From assembly GCA_964440405.1 (NCBI GenBank), contig CAYTSB010000023.1:1-14209 (forward strand): a DNA stretch of 14,209 nucleotides, given 5' to 3'. Under the pieces are notes generated by a model, which was not told the origin of the DNA, did not search any database, and saw nothing but the letters and a program-made list of their open reading frames with translations. The stretch is from DAOSVX01 sp964440405. Lineage in GTDB: Bacteria; Bacillota_I; Bacilli_A; RF39; UBA660. Shown here piece by piece: positions 1 through 7,066 of this stretch. Made by a program: the position numbers and the translations under genes. The first letter of the stretch is position 1; every line of letters starts with the position of its first letter.

Positions 1-51
1 TATGATATTATTTAATAAATATTAAGTGGTGCGGTTGAGATTACAATTAAG

Positions 52-80
52 AAAATAATACTATAATAGTATTATTTTTT
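52..80 (+). terminator. Terminator or attenuator ahead of the Ca2+-ATPase
   Basis: Bases 52-62 pair perfectly with 68-78 (11 bp, mostly A/T) around a 5-nt loop, and the right arm runs into a T tract at 75-80. This is the form of an intrinsic terminator. It most likely ends a gene lying to the left of the window. A TATAAT hexamer (62-67) sits in the loop, so a promoter for the ATPase could overlap it, but only a poorly spaced TTACAA (41-46, 15-bp spacer) is available as a -35 element. Confidence 0.55.
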
Positions 81-96
81 AATTCTTAAATATAAC

Positions 97-126
97 TTGT
101 CCTCATATATTTCTTTAGGAGGACAA
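97..126 (+). promoter_or_regulatory. Hairpin sequestering the ATPase Shine-Dalgarno
   Basis: The 8-base arm TTGTCCTC (97-104) is exactly complementary to GAGGACAA (119-126), with a 14-nt A/T-rich loop. The right arm contains most of the ribosome-binding site AGGAGGA (117-123) and ends just before the ATG at 128. If it forms in the mRNA, the ribosome-binding site is closed. Pairing is seen directly; a regulatory role (thermosensor, metal or protein control, or translational coupling) is inference. Confidence 0.5.
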
Positions 127-127
127 A

Positions 128-2749
128 ATGAATATCAAAGGGCTTACAGATAAGGAAGTTGCTTTAAATCGTAAAAGATATGGCAGTAATGAATTAAAAA
201 AGGAAAAACGACATACTTTATTAAAATTATTTTTGGAATCTTTGGGAGATCCTATTATAAAAATCTTATTAATTGCTTTAGGAATAAAAGTGGTTTTTTT
301 ATTTCAAGATTTTGATTGGTTTGAAACAATTGGAATTGTTGTTGCTATTTTAATTGCTTCTTTAGTATCAAGTATCAGTGAATATGGTAGCGAAAAAGCA
401 TTTGCCAGACTTCAGGCAGAATCTTCTAAAATAAAAACTAAAGTCAAAAGAAATAATCAGATTATTGAAATAATGTTAGATGAAGTAGTTAAAGATGACA
501 TTATTATTTTAAATGCCGGCGATATGATTCCTGCTGATGGCTATTTAATTGAAGGAATAATTAGTGTGGATGAATCAACATTAAATGGGGAAGCTAAAGA
601 AAAAAATAAAAAACCCTTAAAAAACATTCGTGATATTCCCAGTGATGAAAATAAACTTTATAGAGGAACTGTTGTTTATTCCAGGGAAGGAATAATGTTA
701 GCATCTGCTGTGGGAGAAAAAACCATTTATGGGACACTTGCCAAAGAATTACAAAGTAGAGAGCCAGAAAGTCCCCTTAAACTTAAATTAAGAGGACTGG
801 CTAAAATAATTAGTAGATTTGGTTATATCGGCGCTATTTTAGTATCTATTTCTTATTTATTTTCAGTTATTGTTATTAACAATCATTTTGATTTAGGTTT
901 AATAATAGCAACTGTTACTAATTATAAAGTTATGTTTGGTCATATTTTGTATGCCTTAACTCTTAGTGTAACTATTATTGTTGTAGCAGTACCGGAAGGC
1001 CTTCCTATGATGATTACTCTGGTATTATCAACTAATATGAAAAAACTGCTTAAAGATAATGTTTTAGTAAGAAAATTGGTGGGAATAGAAACAGCAGGCA
1101 GCATTAATGTTTTATTAACTGATAAAACCGGAACTCTTACTAAAGGTAAACTAGAAGTAATCAATTTTATTGCTGGTGATTTAGTTCATTATAAATCCTT
1201 AGATAATTTAAAAAGAAATAAAAAACTTTATGAAATAGTAGAAAAATCTATTTTATATAATAATGCCAGTGTTTATAACGACAAACATATTGCTATTGGA
1301 GGTAATATTACGGATAGGGCTTTGCTTAACTATATTAATAGTAATTTTGATTCAAAGATAATTAAAACCAATGTTATACCTTTTGACAGTAAAGATAAAT
1401 ACTCTTTAACTGAAATAAATAATGATTTAATATTAATTAAAGGTGCTAGCGAAAAGATAATGCCCTACTGTAATTCTTATTATGATAATTTTGGTAGAAA
1501 AGTAGCGATTCTTGATAAAAAAAATATTTTATCATTAATTGATAAGTATACTAAAGAGGGAATTAGAGTTTTAGTTTTGGCAATTAAGGATAAGGAAACA
1601 AGAAATGTTGAGTTTAGAAATTTAGTTTTAGTAGGAATTATTTTAATTAAAGATGATATTAGAAGTGAAACATGTGAAGCAATTAATTTAGTTAATAGTG
1701 CTCATATCCAGACAATAATGATTACTGGTGATGCCAAAGAAACAGCAATTGCCATTGGCAAAGAAATTAATTTAATTAAAAATAATGATGATCTTGTTTT
1801 AACCAGCGATGAATTGAAAAAAATGAGTGATTTAGATTTAAAAAATATTTATTCTAAAATTAAAATTGTGGCTAGAGCATTACCTAGTGATAAAAGTAGA
1901 CTGGTAACTATTGGTCAGGAATTAAACCTGGTAGTTGGAATGACAGGAGACGGGGTTAATGATGCCCCCGCTTTAAAAAAAGCCGATGTTGGCTTTGCTA
2001 TGGGTAGTGGAACAGAGGTCTCAAAGGAAGCTGCTGATATTGTTATCCTTGATGATAATTTCTTGTCAATAAGTAAAGCGATTTTATTTGGCAGAACAAT
2101 ATTTAAAAGTATTAGAAAATTTATAATATTTCAGTTGACAGTTAATATGTGTGCTTTAGGAGTTTCAATTATTGGACCTTTTATTGGGATTAATACACCA
2201 ATTACTATTGTTCAAATGTTATGGCTTAATATGATTATGGATACTTTAGCCGGAATAGCTTTTTCCAGTGAAGCTCCGCTTCTAGAATATATGAATGAAT
2301 ATCCTAAAGCTAAAGATGAATTTATCATTAATAAATATATGTATTCAGAAATTGTTGTGACTGGACTTTATTCAGCTTTATTATGTATTTTATTTCTTAA
2401 ACTTCCTTTTTTAAGAAATTTAATTAGATATGATCTTGATTATAAATATATAATGACTGCTTATTTTGCACTATTTATTTTTATTGATATTTTTAATGCT
2501 TTTAATGCTCGAACCGAAAGATTAAATTTACTGGCTAATATTAAAAAGAATAAACTATTTATTTTTATTATTTCATTAATTATTATTGTTCAATTATATT
2601 TAATTTATTATGGGGGAGAAACATTTAGATCTTATGGATTATCAGTAAAAGAACTATTAATAATAGTGGGGTTATCTTCCACAGTTATTCCTATAGATAT
2701 TTTAAGAAAATATTATTTTAAGAAAAGAGGACTTAAAAAACATGTTTAA
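128..2749 (+). CDS. Calcium-transporting P-type ATPase (P2B/PMCA-like)
   Basis: This is an integral membrane pump that would export Ca2+ at the cost of ATP. The 873 residues carry the full P2 ATPase order: N-terminal cation-ATPase domain, two membrane segments (about 40-85), an actuator domain with LNGEA (152-156) in place of the usual TGES-type loop, and PEGLP in M4 (289-293). The phosphorylation motif DKTGT follows (Asp at 332), then a short nucleotide-binding domain with KGASE, and the MTGDGVNDAP hinge. Six C-terminal helices follow. M6 reads LWLNMIMDTLAG, the Asn/Asp pair typical of plasma-membrane-type Ca2+ pumps with a single Ca2+ site. The ATG at 128 is preceded by AGGAGGA, which lies in a hairpin. 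No calmodulin-type tail is seen. The nearest gene downstream is convergent, so the pump is probably monocistronic. Ca2+ specificity is inferred from family motifs; Mn2+ is possible. Confidence 0.9.
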   Translation: MNIKGLTDKEVALNRKRYGSNELKKEKRHTLLKLFLESLGDPIIKILLIALGIKVVFLFQDFDWFETIGIVVAILIASLVSSISEYGSEKAFARLQAESSKIKTKVKRNNQIIEIMLDEVVKDDIIILNAGDMIPADGYLIEGIISVDESTLNGEAKEKNKKPLKNIRDIPSDENKLYRGTVVYSREGIMLASAVGEKTIYGTLAKELQSREPESPLKLKLRGLAKIISRFGYIGAILVSISYLFSVIVINNHFDLGLIIATVTNYKVMFGHILYALTLSVTIIVVAVPEGLPMMITLVLSTNMKKLLKDNVLVRKLVGIETAGSINVLLTDKTGTLTKGKLEVINFIAGDLVHYKSLDNLKRNKKLYEIVEKSILYNNASVYNDKHIAIGGNITDRALLNYINSNFDSKIIKTNVIPFDSKDKYSLTEINNDLILIKGASEKIMPYCNSYYDNFGRKVAILDKKNILSLIDKYTKEGIRVLVLAIKDKETRNVEFRNLVLVGIILIKDDIRSETCEAINLVNSAHIQTIMITGDAKETAIAIGKEINLIKNNDDLVLTSDELKKMSDLDLKNIYSKIKIVARALPSDKSRLVTIGQELNLVVGMTGDGVNDAPALKKADVGFAMGSGTEVSKEAADIVILDDNFLSISKAILFGRTIFKSIRKFIIFQLTVNMCALGVSIIGPFIGINTPITIVQMLWLNMIMDTLAGIAFSSEAPLLEYMNEYPKAKDEFIINKYMYSEIVVTGLYSALLCILFLKLPFLRNLIRYDLDYKYIMTAYFALFIFIDIFNAFNARTERLNLLANIKKNKLFIFIISLIIIVQLYLIYYGGETFRSYGLSVKELLIIVGLSSTVIPIDILRKYYFKKRGLKKHV

Positions 2750-2771
2750 AAAAGCTTCTATTTTAAGAAGC
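2743..2771 (-). terminator. Terminator of the UPF0316 gene
   Basis: On the minus strand, GCTTCT (2771-2766) pairs with AGAAGC (2759-2754) and is followed by a run of six T. The stem starts inside the last codons of the UPF0316 gene (stop at 2758-2760). The T run extends across the ATPase stop codon, so the terminator overlaps both convergent genes. On the plus strand there is no T run after the hairpin, so it looks one-directional. Confidence 0.6.
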
Positions 2772-3273
2772 CGTTAACTACACTTTTAGTTTCACTAATA
2801 ATAATAAATCCTTTGTTATCTAAATCTTTTAAAATAGTATTTAAACCTCTTAATTTAGATTTATTTAATTGAATATATAACATTTCTTTGTGTTCACGAT
2901 CATCTTCCTCTTTTAGAGGAATAATTGATACTGCAAATCCTTTGTTTCTAATAACATTAATCATTTCACTGGTATTTTTTGAAGTAATAAATTGAACTCC
3001 AACAACGCCATCAATAAATCTATCAGAAATAAAAGCCCCAATAAAAGTCCCGGTAGCAAACCCAGCTGAATAAGAAATTGGTATAAAAATAGTAGTTAAA
3101 TCAGTTTTTAAAGCTTCCCTAGCTATTAAAAACCAGATAAATACTTCAATAAAAGCACAAAGAGAAGCATACAGTTTTTTGTTTTTAACAACTAGAATCA
3201 TTCTCACTGTTCCAATTGAAACATCTAAAATCCTCGCTAGAAAAATTTTAATACACAATATTACTACTGTCAT
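2758..3273 (-). CDS. UPF0316 family membrane protein (DUF5698 + DUF2179, YebE-like)
   Basis: The protein has 171 residues. The first 90 or so form three to four hydrophobic segments with the LARILDVSIGTVRMI signature expected of the UPF0316 N-terminal domain (DUF5698). Residues about 95-165 form a soluble alpha/beta domain of the DUF2179 type, as in B. subtilis YebE, including the run GVVGVQFITSKN. DUF2179 also occurs at the C-terminus of YitT-type membrane proteins. The molecular function of the family is unknown. The ATG at 3273 has a good AAGGTGAT Shine-Dalgarno (3284-3277). A candidate promoter on the minus strand, TTGTAA (3318-3313) - 16 bp - TAAAAT (3296-3291), would give a very short leader beginning at the Shine-Dalgarno. 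The gene is divergent from rpsO and convergent with the ATPase, so it is an independent unit. Confidence 0.82.
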   Translation of the reverse strand: MTVVILCIKIFLARILDVSIGTVRMILVVKNKKLYASLCAFIEVFIWFLIAREALKTDLTTIFIPISYSAGFATGTFIGAFISDRFIDGVVGVQFITSKNTSEMINVIRNKGFAVSIIPLKEEDDREHKEMLYIQLNKSKLRGLNTILKDLDNKGFIIISETKSVVNGFLK

Positions 3274-3303
3274 ATAATCACCTTAGTATTATTTTACCAA
3301 ATT

Positions 3304-3346
3304 CTTGCTATTTTACAAGTTTATTTAAATTTACTTGCTATTTTAC
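3304..3346. repeat. Two 13-bp direct repeats in the rpsO/UPF0316 divergent promoter region
   Basis: CTTGCTATTTTAC occurs at 3304-3316 and again at 3334-3346, exactly 30 bp apart (close to three helical turns). The right copy contains the rpsO -35 element. The left copy overlaps the candidate -35 of the divergent gene. It could be a protein-binding site or a leftover of promoter duplication; the sequence alone cannot decide. Confidence 0.5.
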
Positions 3347-3363
3347 TTGTTTTTATATATAAT
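3335..3363 (+). promoter_or_regulatory. Sigma-A promoter of rpsO-pnp
   Basis: TTGCTA (3335-3340), 17-bp spacer, TATAAT (3358-3363). The -10 is a perfect match and the -35 matches four of six positions. Transcription would start near 3370, giving an rpsO leader of about 80 nt that contains a strong hairpin. Confidence 0.72.
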
Positions 3364-3380
3364 GTATTAAGAAGTTTTTT

Positions 3381-3418
3381 CTTGGCTTAAATTTATATCT
3401 TTCCGAATTTTAGCTAGG
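3381..3418 (+). ncRNA. Structured rpsO leader, candidate S15 autoregulatory element
   Basis: In the predicted 5' leader, 3381-3394 folds back on 3405-3418. The 14-position stem has one T.T mismatch and a few G.U pairs, with a 10-nt loop. Thirty-odd bases separate it from the rpsO ATG. Ribosomal protein S15 represses its own mRNA through leader structures in many bacteria, and several unrelated structural classes are known in Bacillota. Assigning this hairpin to such a class is inference; I did not match it to a defined consensus. Confidence 0.4.
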
Positions 3419-3451
3419 ATTAAACGGATTATAGAAATTGGAGGGAACAAA

Positions 3452-3721
3452 ATGGCTTTATCTAAAGAAGAAAAAGCAAAGATAGTAAAGGAATTTGCTA
3501 AGGGACCTGCTGATACAGGTAATACTGATGTACAAATTGCTTTATTAACAAAAGAGATTAATGATTTAACAACACATTTAAATGAACATAAACACGATTA
3601 TCATTCAAAAAGAGGTTTGCTTAAAAAAGTAGGTAAAAGACGTAGTCTTTTAGATTATTTAAAGGAAAATGATGTTGTTAGTTATCGTAAACTAATTGAC
3701 AAATTGAATTTAAGAAAATAG
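3452..3721 (+). CDS. rpsO: Small ribosomal subunit protein uS15
   Basis: The gene encodes the 89-residue primary 16S rRNA-binding protein of the 30S platform, the usual length for the family. The characteristic segments are all present: TGNTDVQIALLT (residues 22-33), the conserved LNEHKHDYHSKRGLL helix-loop, and the GKRRSLLDYLK motif before the C-terminal helix. Its ATG at 3452 follows GGAGGG (3440-3445) at good spacing. A sigma-A promoter and a leader hairpin precede it. pnp follows after 49 bases containing a terminator-like hairpin, the rpsO-pnp arrangement conserved across bacteria. Confidence 0.98.
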   Translation: MALSKEEKAKIVKEFAKGPADTGNTDVQIALLTKEINDLTTHLNEHKHDYHSKRGLLKKVGKRRSLLDYLKENDVVSYRKLIDKLNLRK

Positions 3722-3746
3722 GCACTTTTATTTTAAGTGTCTTTTT
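3720..3746 (+). terminator. Attenuator/terminator between rpsO and pnp
   Basis: Bases 3720-3727 pair with 3735-3742 (8 bp, one G.T pair) around a 7-nt loop, followed by a T-rich tract. The left arm begins in the rpsO stop codon. Because pnp has no obvious promoter of its own in the remaining 24 bases, this is best read as a leaky terminator setting the rpsO:pnp ratio, comparable in position to the rpsO attenuator of E. coli. Confidence 0.65.
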
Positions 3747-3770
3747 ATTTTAAAATAGAGAGGTAAAATT

Positions 3771-5918
3771 ATGGAAAAAAGAATATTTGAATTAAATTTT
3801 TATGGAAAAAAGATAATAGTAGAACAAGGAGAACTAGCTAAACAAACTAATGGTAGTGTTTTGGTTAGATATGGTGATACAGTTGTATTATCAGTTTGTG
3901 TTATGGGCAAAACACCAATTACTGCTGATTTTTTTCCATTGACAGTTGTTTATAATGAAAAATTATACTCAGTAGGAAAAATCCCTGGCGGATTTATTAA
4001 AAGAGAGGGTCGTCCTAGTGATGTTGCGACATTAACAGCAAGGTTAATTGATCGCCCCATAAGGCCGTTATTTAGTGAAAATTTTAGAAATGAAGTTCAA
4101 GTTATTAACACTGTTTTATCAGTTGATCAAAATAATACACCAGAAATGACAGCGTTATTAGGATCATCTTTAGCTTTGTCAATTTCTAACATTCCATTTG
4201 ATGGTCCAGTAGCAGGAGTAATAGTTGGTAAAATTGGTAAAGATTTTATTATCAATCCTAATGCTCTAGAAATGGAACAAACTAGCTTAACTTTAACTTT
4301 GGCTGGTACTTATGAAGCAGTTAATATGGTTGAAGCCGGAGCTAAGGAAATTAGTGAAAAAGAAATGCTTTCTGCAATTGAATTTGGACATGAAGCAATT
4401 AAAAAATTAGTTAAATTTCAAGAGGAAATTATTAATGAAATTGGACAGGAAAAAATTGCCGTTGAGCTTGCTAATATTCCTGATGAAATTAGAGGAATGG
4501 TTGAAGATTATGCAACTAAAGATATGCTAAAAGCAATTCAAATTAAAGAAAAATTAGAGAAATATGCTAAGATTGATGAAGTAAAATTGAATACAATTGA
4601 ACATTTTAAAGAAAAATTCAGCAAAGATGAAGATTTAGGAACAAAAATCAATTGTGTAACCAGACTAGTTAATGAAGTGGAAGCTAATGAAGTAAGAAAA
4701 CTAATTACTGATAAAAAAATTAGACCCGACGGTCGAAAAATTGATGAAATCAGACCGCTTGATGCTAATATTGATTTACTACCCAGAACTCATGGTTCAG
4801 CGCTATTTACAAGAGGTCAGACTCAAGCATTGGCAACAACAACTTTAGGAGCAATTGGCGAACATCAGATTTTAGATGGTTTAGGATTAGAAGATACGAA
4901 AAGATTTATGCTACATTATAACTTTCCATCTTTTTCAGTTGGTGAAACTGGTAGATATGGAGCTCCAGGAAGAAGAGAAATTGGTCATGGCGCTTTAGGT
5001 GAAAGAGCTTTATTACAGGTAATACCAAATGAAGAAGAATTTCCTTATACTATTAGAGTAGTAAGTGAAGTTTTGGAAAGTAATGGCTCATCAAGTCAGG
5101 CAAGTATCTGTGCTGGATGTTTAAGTTTAATGGCAGCAGGAGTACCAATTAAAGCTCCGGTAGCAGGAATTGCTATGGGTCTTATCACTAATGGCAGTAA
5201 ATATACTATTTTAACTGATATTCAAGGTTTAGAAGATCATATGGGTGATATGGACTTTAAAGTAGCAGGAACTAGAGCAGGAATAACTGCTTTACAAATG
5301 GATATTAAAATTAAAGGCGTAACTTATAAAATCTTAAAAGAAGCTTTAAGTGAAGCGTATAAAGCTCGTATGAAAATTCTTGATGTTATGGAAAATGTTA
5401 TTCCGGTACCTCGAGAAACATTAAGTCCTTATGCACCTAAAATTAGACAGATTACCATTTCACCAGATAAGATTAAAGATGTTATTGGTCGTGGTGGAGA
5501 AATGATTACAAAGATTATTCTGGAATGCAGTAATGTTAAAACAGTTAATGATAAAGATGCAGTTAAGGTTGATATTGAAGATGATGGTAGAGTAATAGTT
5601 TATCATACTGATTATGAAATAATTGATAAAACAATTAAAATGATTGAAAACATTGTAAGAGAAGTTGAAACTGGCAAAGTTTACGAAGGTAAAGTTGTTA
5701 AAGTTGAAGATTTTGGCTGCTTTGTTGAGTTGTGGGAAGGTTGTGAAGGATTAGTTCATATTTCACAACTGGCCCATGAAAGAGTAGAAAAAACTAGTGA
5801 CATAGTTAAAGTTGGTGATAAAATTTTAGTTAAATCTTTAGGAGTTGATAATAAAGGAAGACTAAATTTATCAAGAAAAGAAGCTTTACCAAAACCAGAA
5901 AAAAAAGCTGAAAAATAA
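3771..5918 (+). CDS. pnp: Polyribonucleotide nucleotidyltransferase (PNPase)
   Basis: This cytoplasmic 3'-to-5' phosphorolytic exoribonuclease takes part in mRNA decay and RNA quality control and works as a homotrimer. The 715 residues show the full order: a first RNase PH-like domain, a helical linker (about 215-310), and a second, catalytic RNase PH domain. The catalytic domain carries RPDGRKIDEIRPLD, the FPSFSVGETGR loop and the Asp-rich active-site stretch DFKVAGTRAGITALQMDIK (about 495-513). A KH domain with GRGG (about 557-620) and an S1 domain (about 635-705) ending in LNLSRKEAL follow. Length and domains are ordinary for the family. The start at 3771 has GAGAGGT just upstream. It is probably co-transcribed with rpsO. 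An A/T-only terminator overlaps its stop codon. Confidence 0.97.
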   Translation: MEKRIFELNFYGKKIIVEQGELAKQTNGSVLVRYGDTVVLSVCVMGKTPITADFFPLTVVYNEKLYSVGKIPGGFIKREGRPSDVATLTARLIDRPIRPLFSENFRNEVQVINTVLSVDQNNTPEMTALLGSSLALSISNIPFDGPVAGVIVGKIGKDFIINPNALEMEQTSLTLTLAGTYEAVNMVEAGAKEISEKEMLSAIEFGHEAIKKLVKFQEEIINEIGQEKIAVELANIPDEIRGMVEDYATKDMLKAIQIKEKLEKYAKIDEVKLNTIEHFKEKFSKDEDLGTKINCVTRLVNEVEANEVRKLITDKKIRPDGRKIDEIRPLDANIDLLPRTHGSALFTRGQTQALATTTLGAIGEHQILDGLGLEDTKRFMLHYNFPSFSVGETGRYGAPGRREIGHGALGERALLQVIPNEEEFPYTIRVVSEVLESNGSSSQASICAGCLSLMAAGVPIKAPVAGIAMGLITNGSKYTILTDIQGLEDHMGDMDFKVAGTRAGITALQMDIKIKGVTYKILKEALSEAYKARMKILDVMENVIPVPRETLSPYAPKIRQITISPDKIKDVIGRGGEMITKIILECSNVKTVNDKDAVKVDIEDDGRVIVYHTDYEIIDKTIKMIENIVREVETGKVYEGKVVKVEDFGCFVELWEGCEGLVHISQLAHERVEKTSDIVKVGDKILVKSLGVDNKGRLNLSRKEALPKPEKKAEK

Positions 5919-5940
5919 TTTGAAAAAATTATTTTTTTTT
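5911..5940 (+). terminator. pnp terminator with a GAAA tetraloop
   Basis: Bases 5911-5921 pair perfectly with 5926-5936 (11 A/T pairs) around a GAAA tetraloop (5922-5925), and a T tract continues to 5940. The left arm contains the pnp stop codon TAA (5916-5918). The stem has no G/C pairs, so termination may be incomplete and the following gene could receive readthrough. Confidence 0.6.
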
Positions 5941-5990
5941 AAAGGAAAATATTAAAAAGTGGCTAATATATAAATAGAAGGGAGGTTTTT

Positions 5991-6995
5991 ATGAAAAAAT
6001 ATATATTAGCATTTTTTTTATTTTTAACGCCAATAATTGTTCAAGGAAGTGAATTAAAACCAGATTTTGGTGCTACTAAATTCGATGTTTTAACCAATGA
6101 AGAATTAATTTTAAAAGATATCAATCAAATACTTGATAATTACGAAGTTGTTACTGGTATTATGGTTAGTGCTAAAATAGAAAATGACAATTTACTAATA
6201 AAAGCGGGAGAACTTTCCGGCTTGGGGATAGTTCAATTAAGAAATAAAATAAGCGGAAAAATAACTGTTGTTGAACTTTCAGTTTTGGGAGCCAATATTA
6301 AAGTGAAAATGGTTGGAACAGATTTAAATTATCATAATATTAAATTTAATATTTATCAAAATGATGAATTGATTGATACTATTATTATTAATGAAGAAAA
6401 TATTGGATTATCTAGAAATTTAATCAGTGGTTTATATAAAATTGAACAAGAAAACTTTATTATAGGCTATAAAAAAGAAGAAACTAAAGAAGTTATAGTT
6501 CCTCACAGCGGAACTATTAATTTAACCTTAACTAATTTGCCAATTAAAACTAGTTTAAAAATAAAGAAGCTTTTTGATAATGTATTAGAAGAAAACATTA
6601 ATTTTAATATCTATGATGAAAATAATAATTTAGTAAAAAATTGTTTAACTAATGAAATGGGCATATGTAGAGTTGATTTAAATTATGGTAAATATCTCAT
6701 TGTCCAAGAGAATACTTTTAATGATGAAGAGCTTTATCGTGAAGAATTTATTGTTGATGAAAACATTTTAGAAGAAAATGAAATAGTTATTAATGGGACA
6801 AAACTTATTTCTGAAGAGCCGGATGAAGAGATTTCTGATGATGAAGACGAAAAAGAACCTGATGAAAAAATTCCTGAAGATAAAAAAGAAGAAATCGTCA
6901 ATCCTAATACTAGTGATAACATGTTATTAAATATTATAATCAATTTTATTTCATTAATAGCACTGCTTTTTAAAAAGTTTAGAATATTTTTCTAG
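5991..6995 (+). CDS. Secreted surface protein with SpaA/CnaB-like region and sortase sorting signal
   Basis: This 334-residue protein appears to be exported and anchored to the cell wall. Residues 1-19 form a signal peptide (MKKY, hydrophobic stretch, VQG). Two beta-rich segments (about 100-180 and 185-272) resemble prealbumin-like SpaA/CnaB folds. The second is clearer, with an N-terminal LKIKKL strand and a GKYLIVQE strand near its end. These could supply the Lys and Glu of an intramolecular isopeptide bond, but this is not proven. Cys218 and Cys226 lie close together and could form a disulfide. An acidic Glu/Asp/Lys/Pro-rich linker (274-303) leads to NPNTS (304-308), a hydrophobic segment (about 311-327) and a basic KKFR tail, the layout of a sortase substrate. 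The motif is closer to the NPxT class than to LPxTG. GGGAGG (5980-5985) precedes the ATG. No sortase gene is in the window. The ligand and role are unknown. Confidence 0.7.
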   Translation: MKKYILAFFLFLTPIIVQGSELKPDFGATKFDVLTNEELILKDINQILDNYEVVTGIMVSAKIENDNLLIKAGELSGLGIVQLRNKISGKITVVELSVLGANIKVKMVGTDLNYHNIKFNIYQNDELIDTIIINEENIGLSRNLISGLYKIEQENFIIGYKKEETKEVIVPHSGTINLTLTNLPIKTSLKIKKLFDNVLEENINFNIYDENNNLVKNCLTNEMGICRVDLNYGKYLIVQENTFNDEELYREEFIVDENILEENEIVINGTKLISEEPDEEISDDEDEKEPDEKIPEDKKEEIVNPNTSDNMLLNIIINFISLIALLFKKFRIFF

Positions 6996-7021
6996 ACTAC
7001 TTAATACTTTTCTTTTTCTAA

Positions 7022-7052
7022 TTGGTATTTTTACTGTTTGAATCAATATAAT
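7022..7052 (+). promoter_or_regulatory. Possible promoter of dacF
   Basis: A perfect TATAAT (7047-7052) has only TTGGTA (7022-7027) as a possible -35, with a long 19-bp spacer. Transcription would begin at the Shine-Dalgarno itself. In B. subtilis dacF is a sigma-F gene. I could not find a convincing sigma-F-type promoter here, and there is no strong terminator after the preceding gene, so readthrough is an alternative. Confidence 0.3.
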
Positions 7053-7066
7053 TAAGTAGGTGATGT

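Noticed and set aside
940..1164. Minus-strand frame inside the ATPase gene
   Set aside because: It falls over the PEGLP and DKTGT motifs of the ATPase, and its composition is a shadow of that gene.
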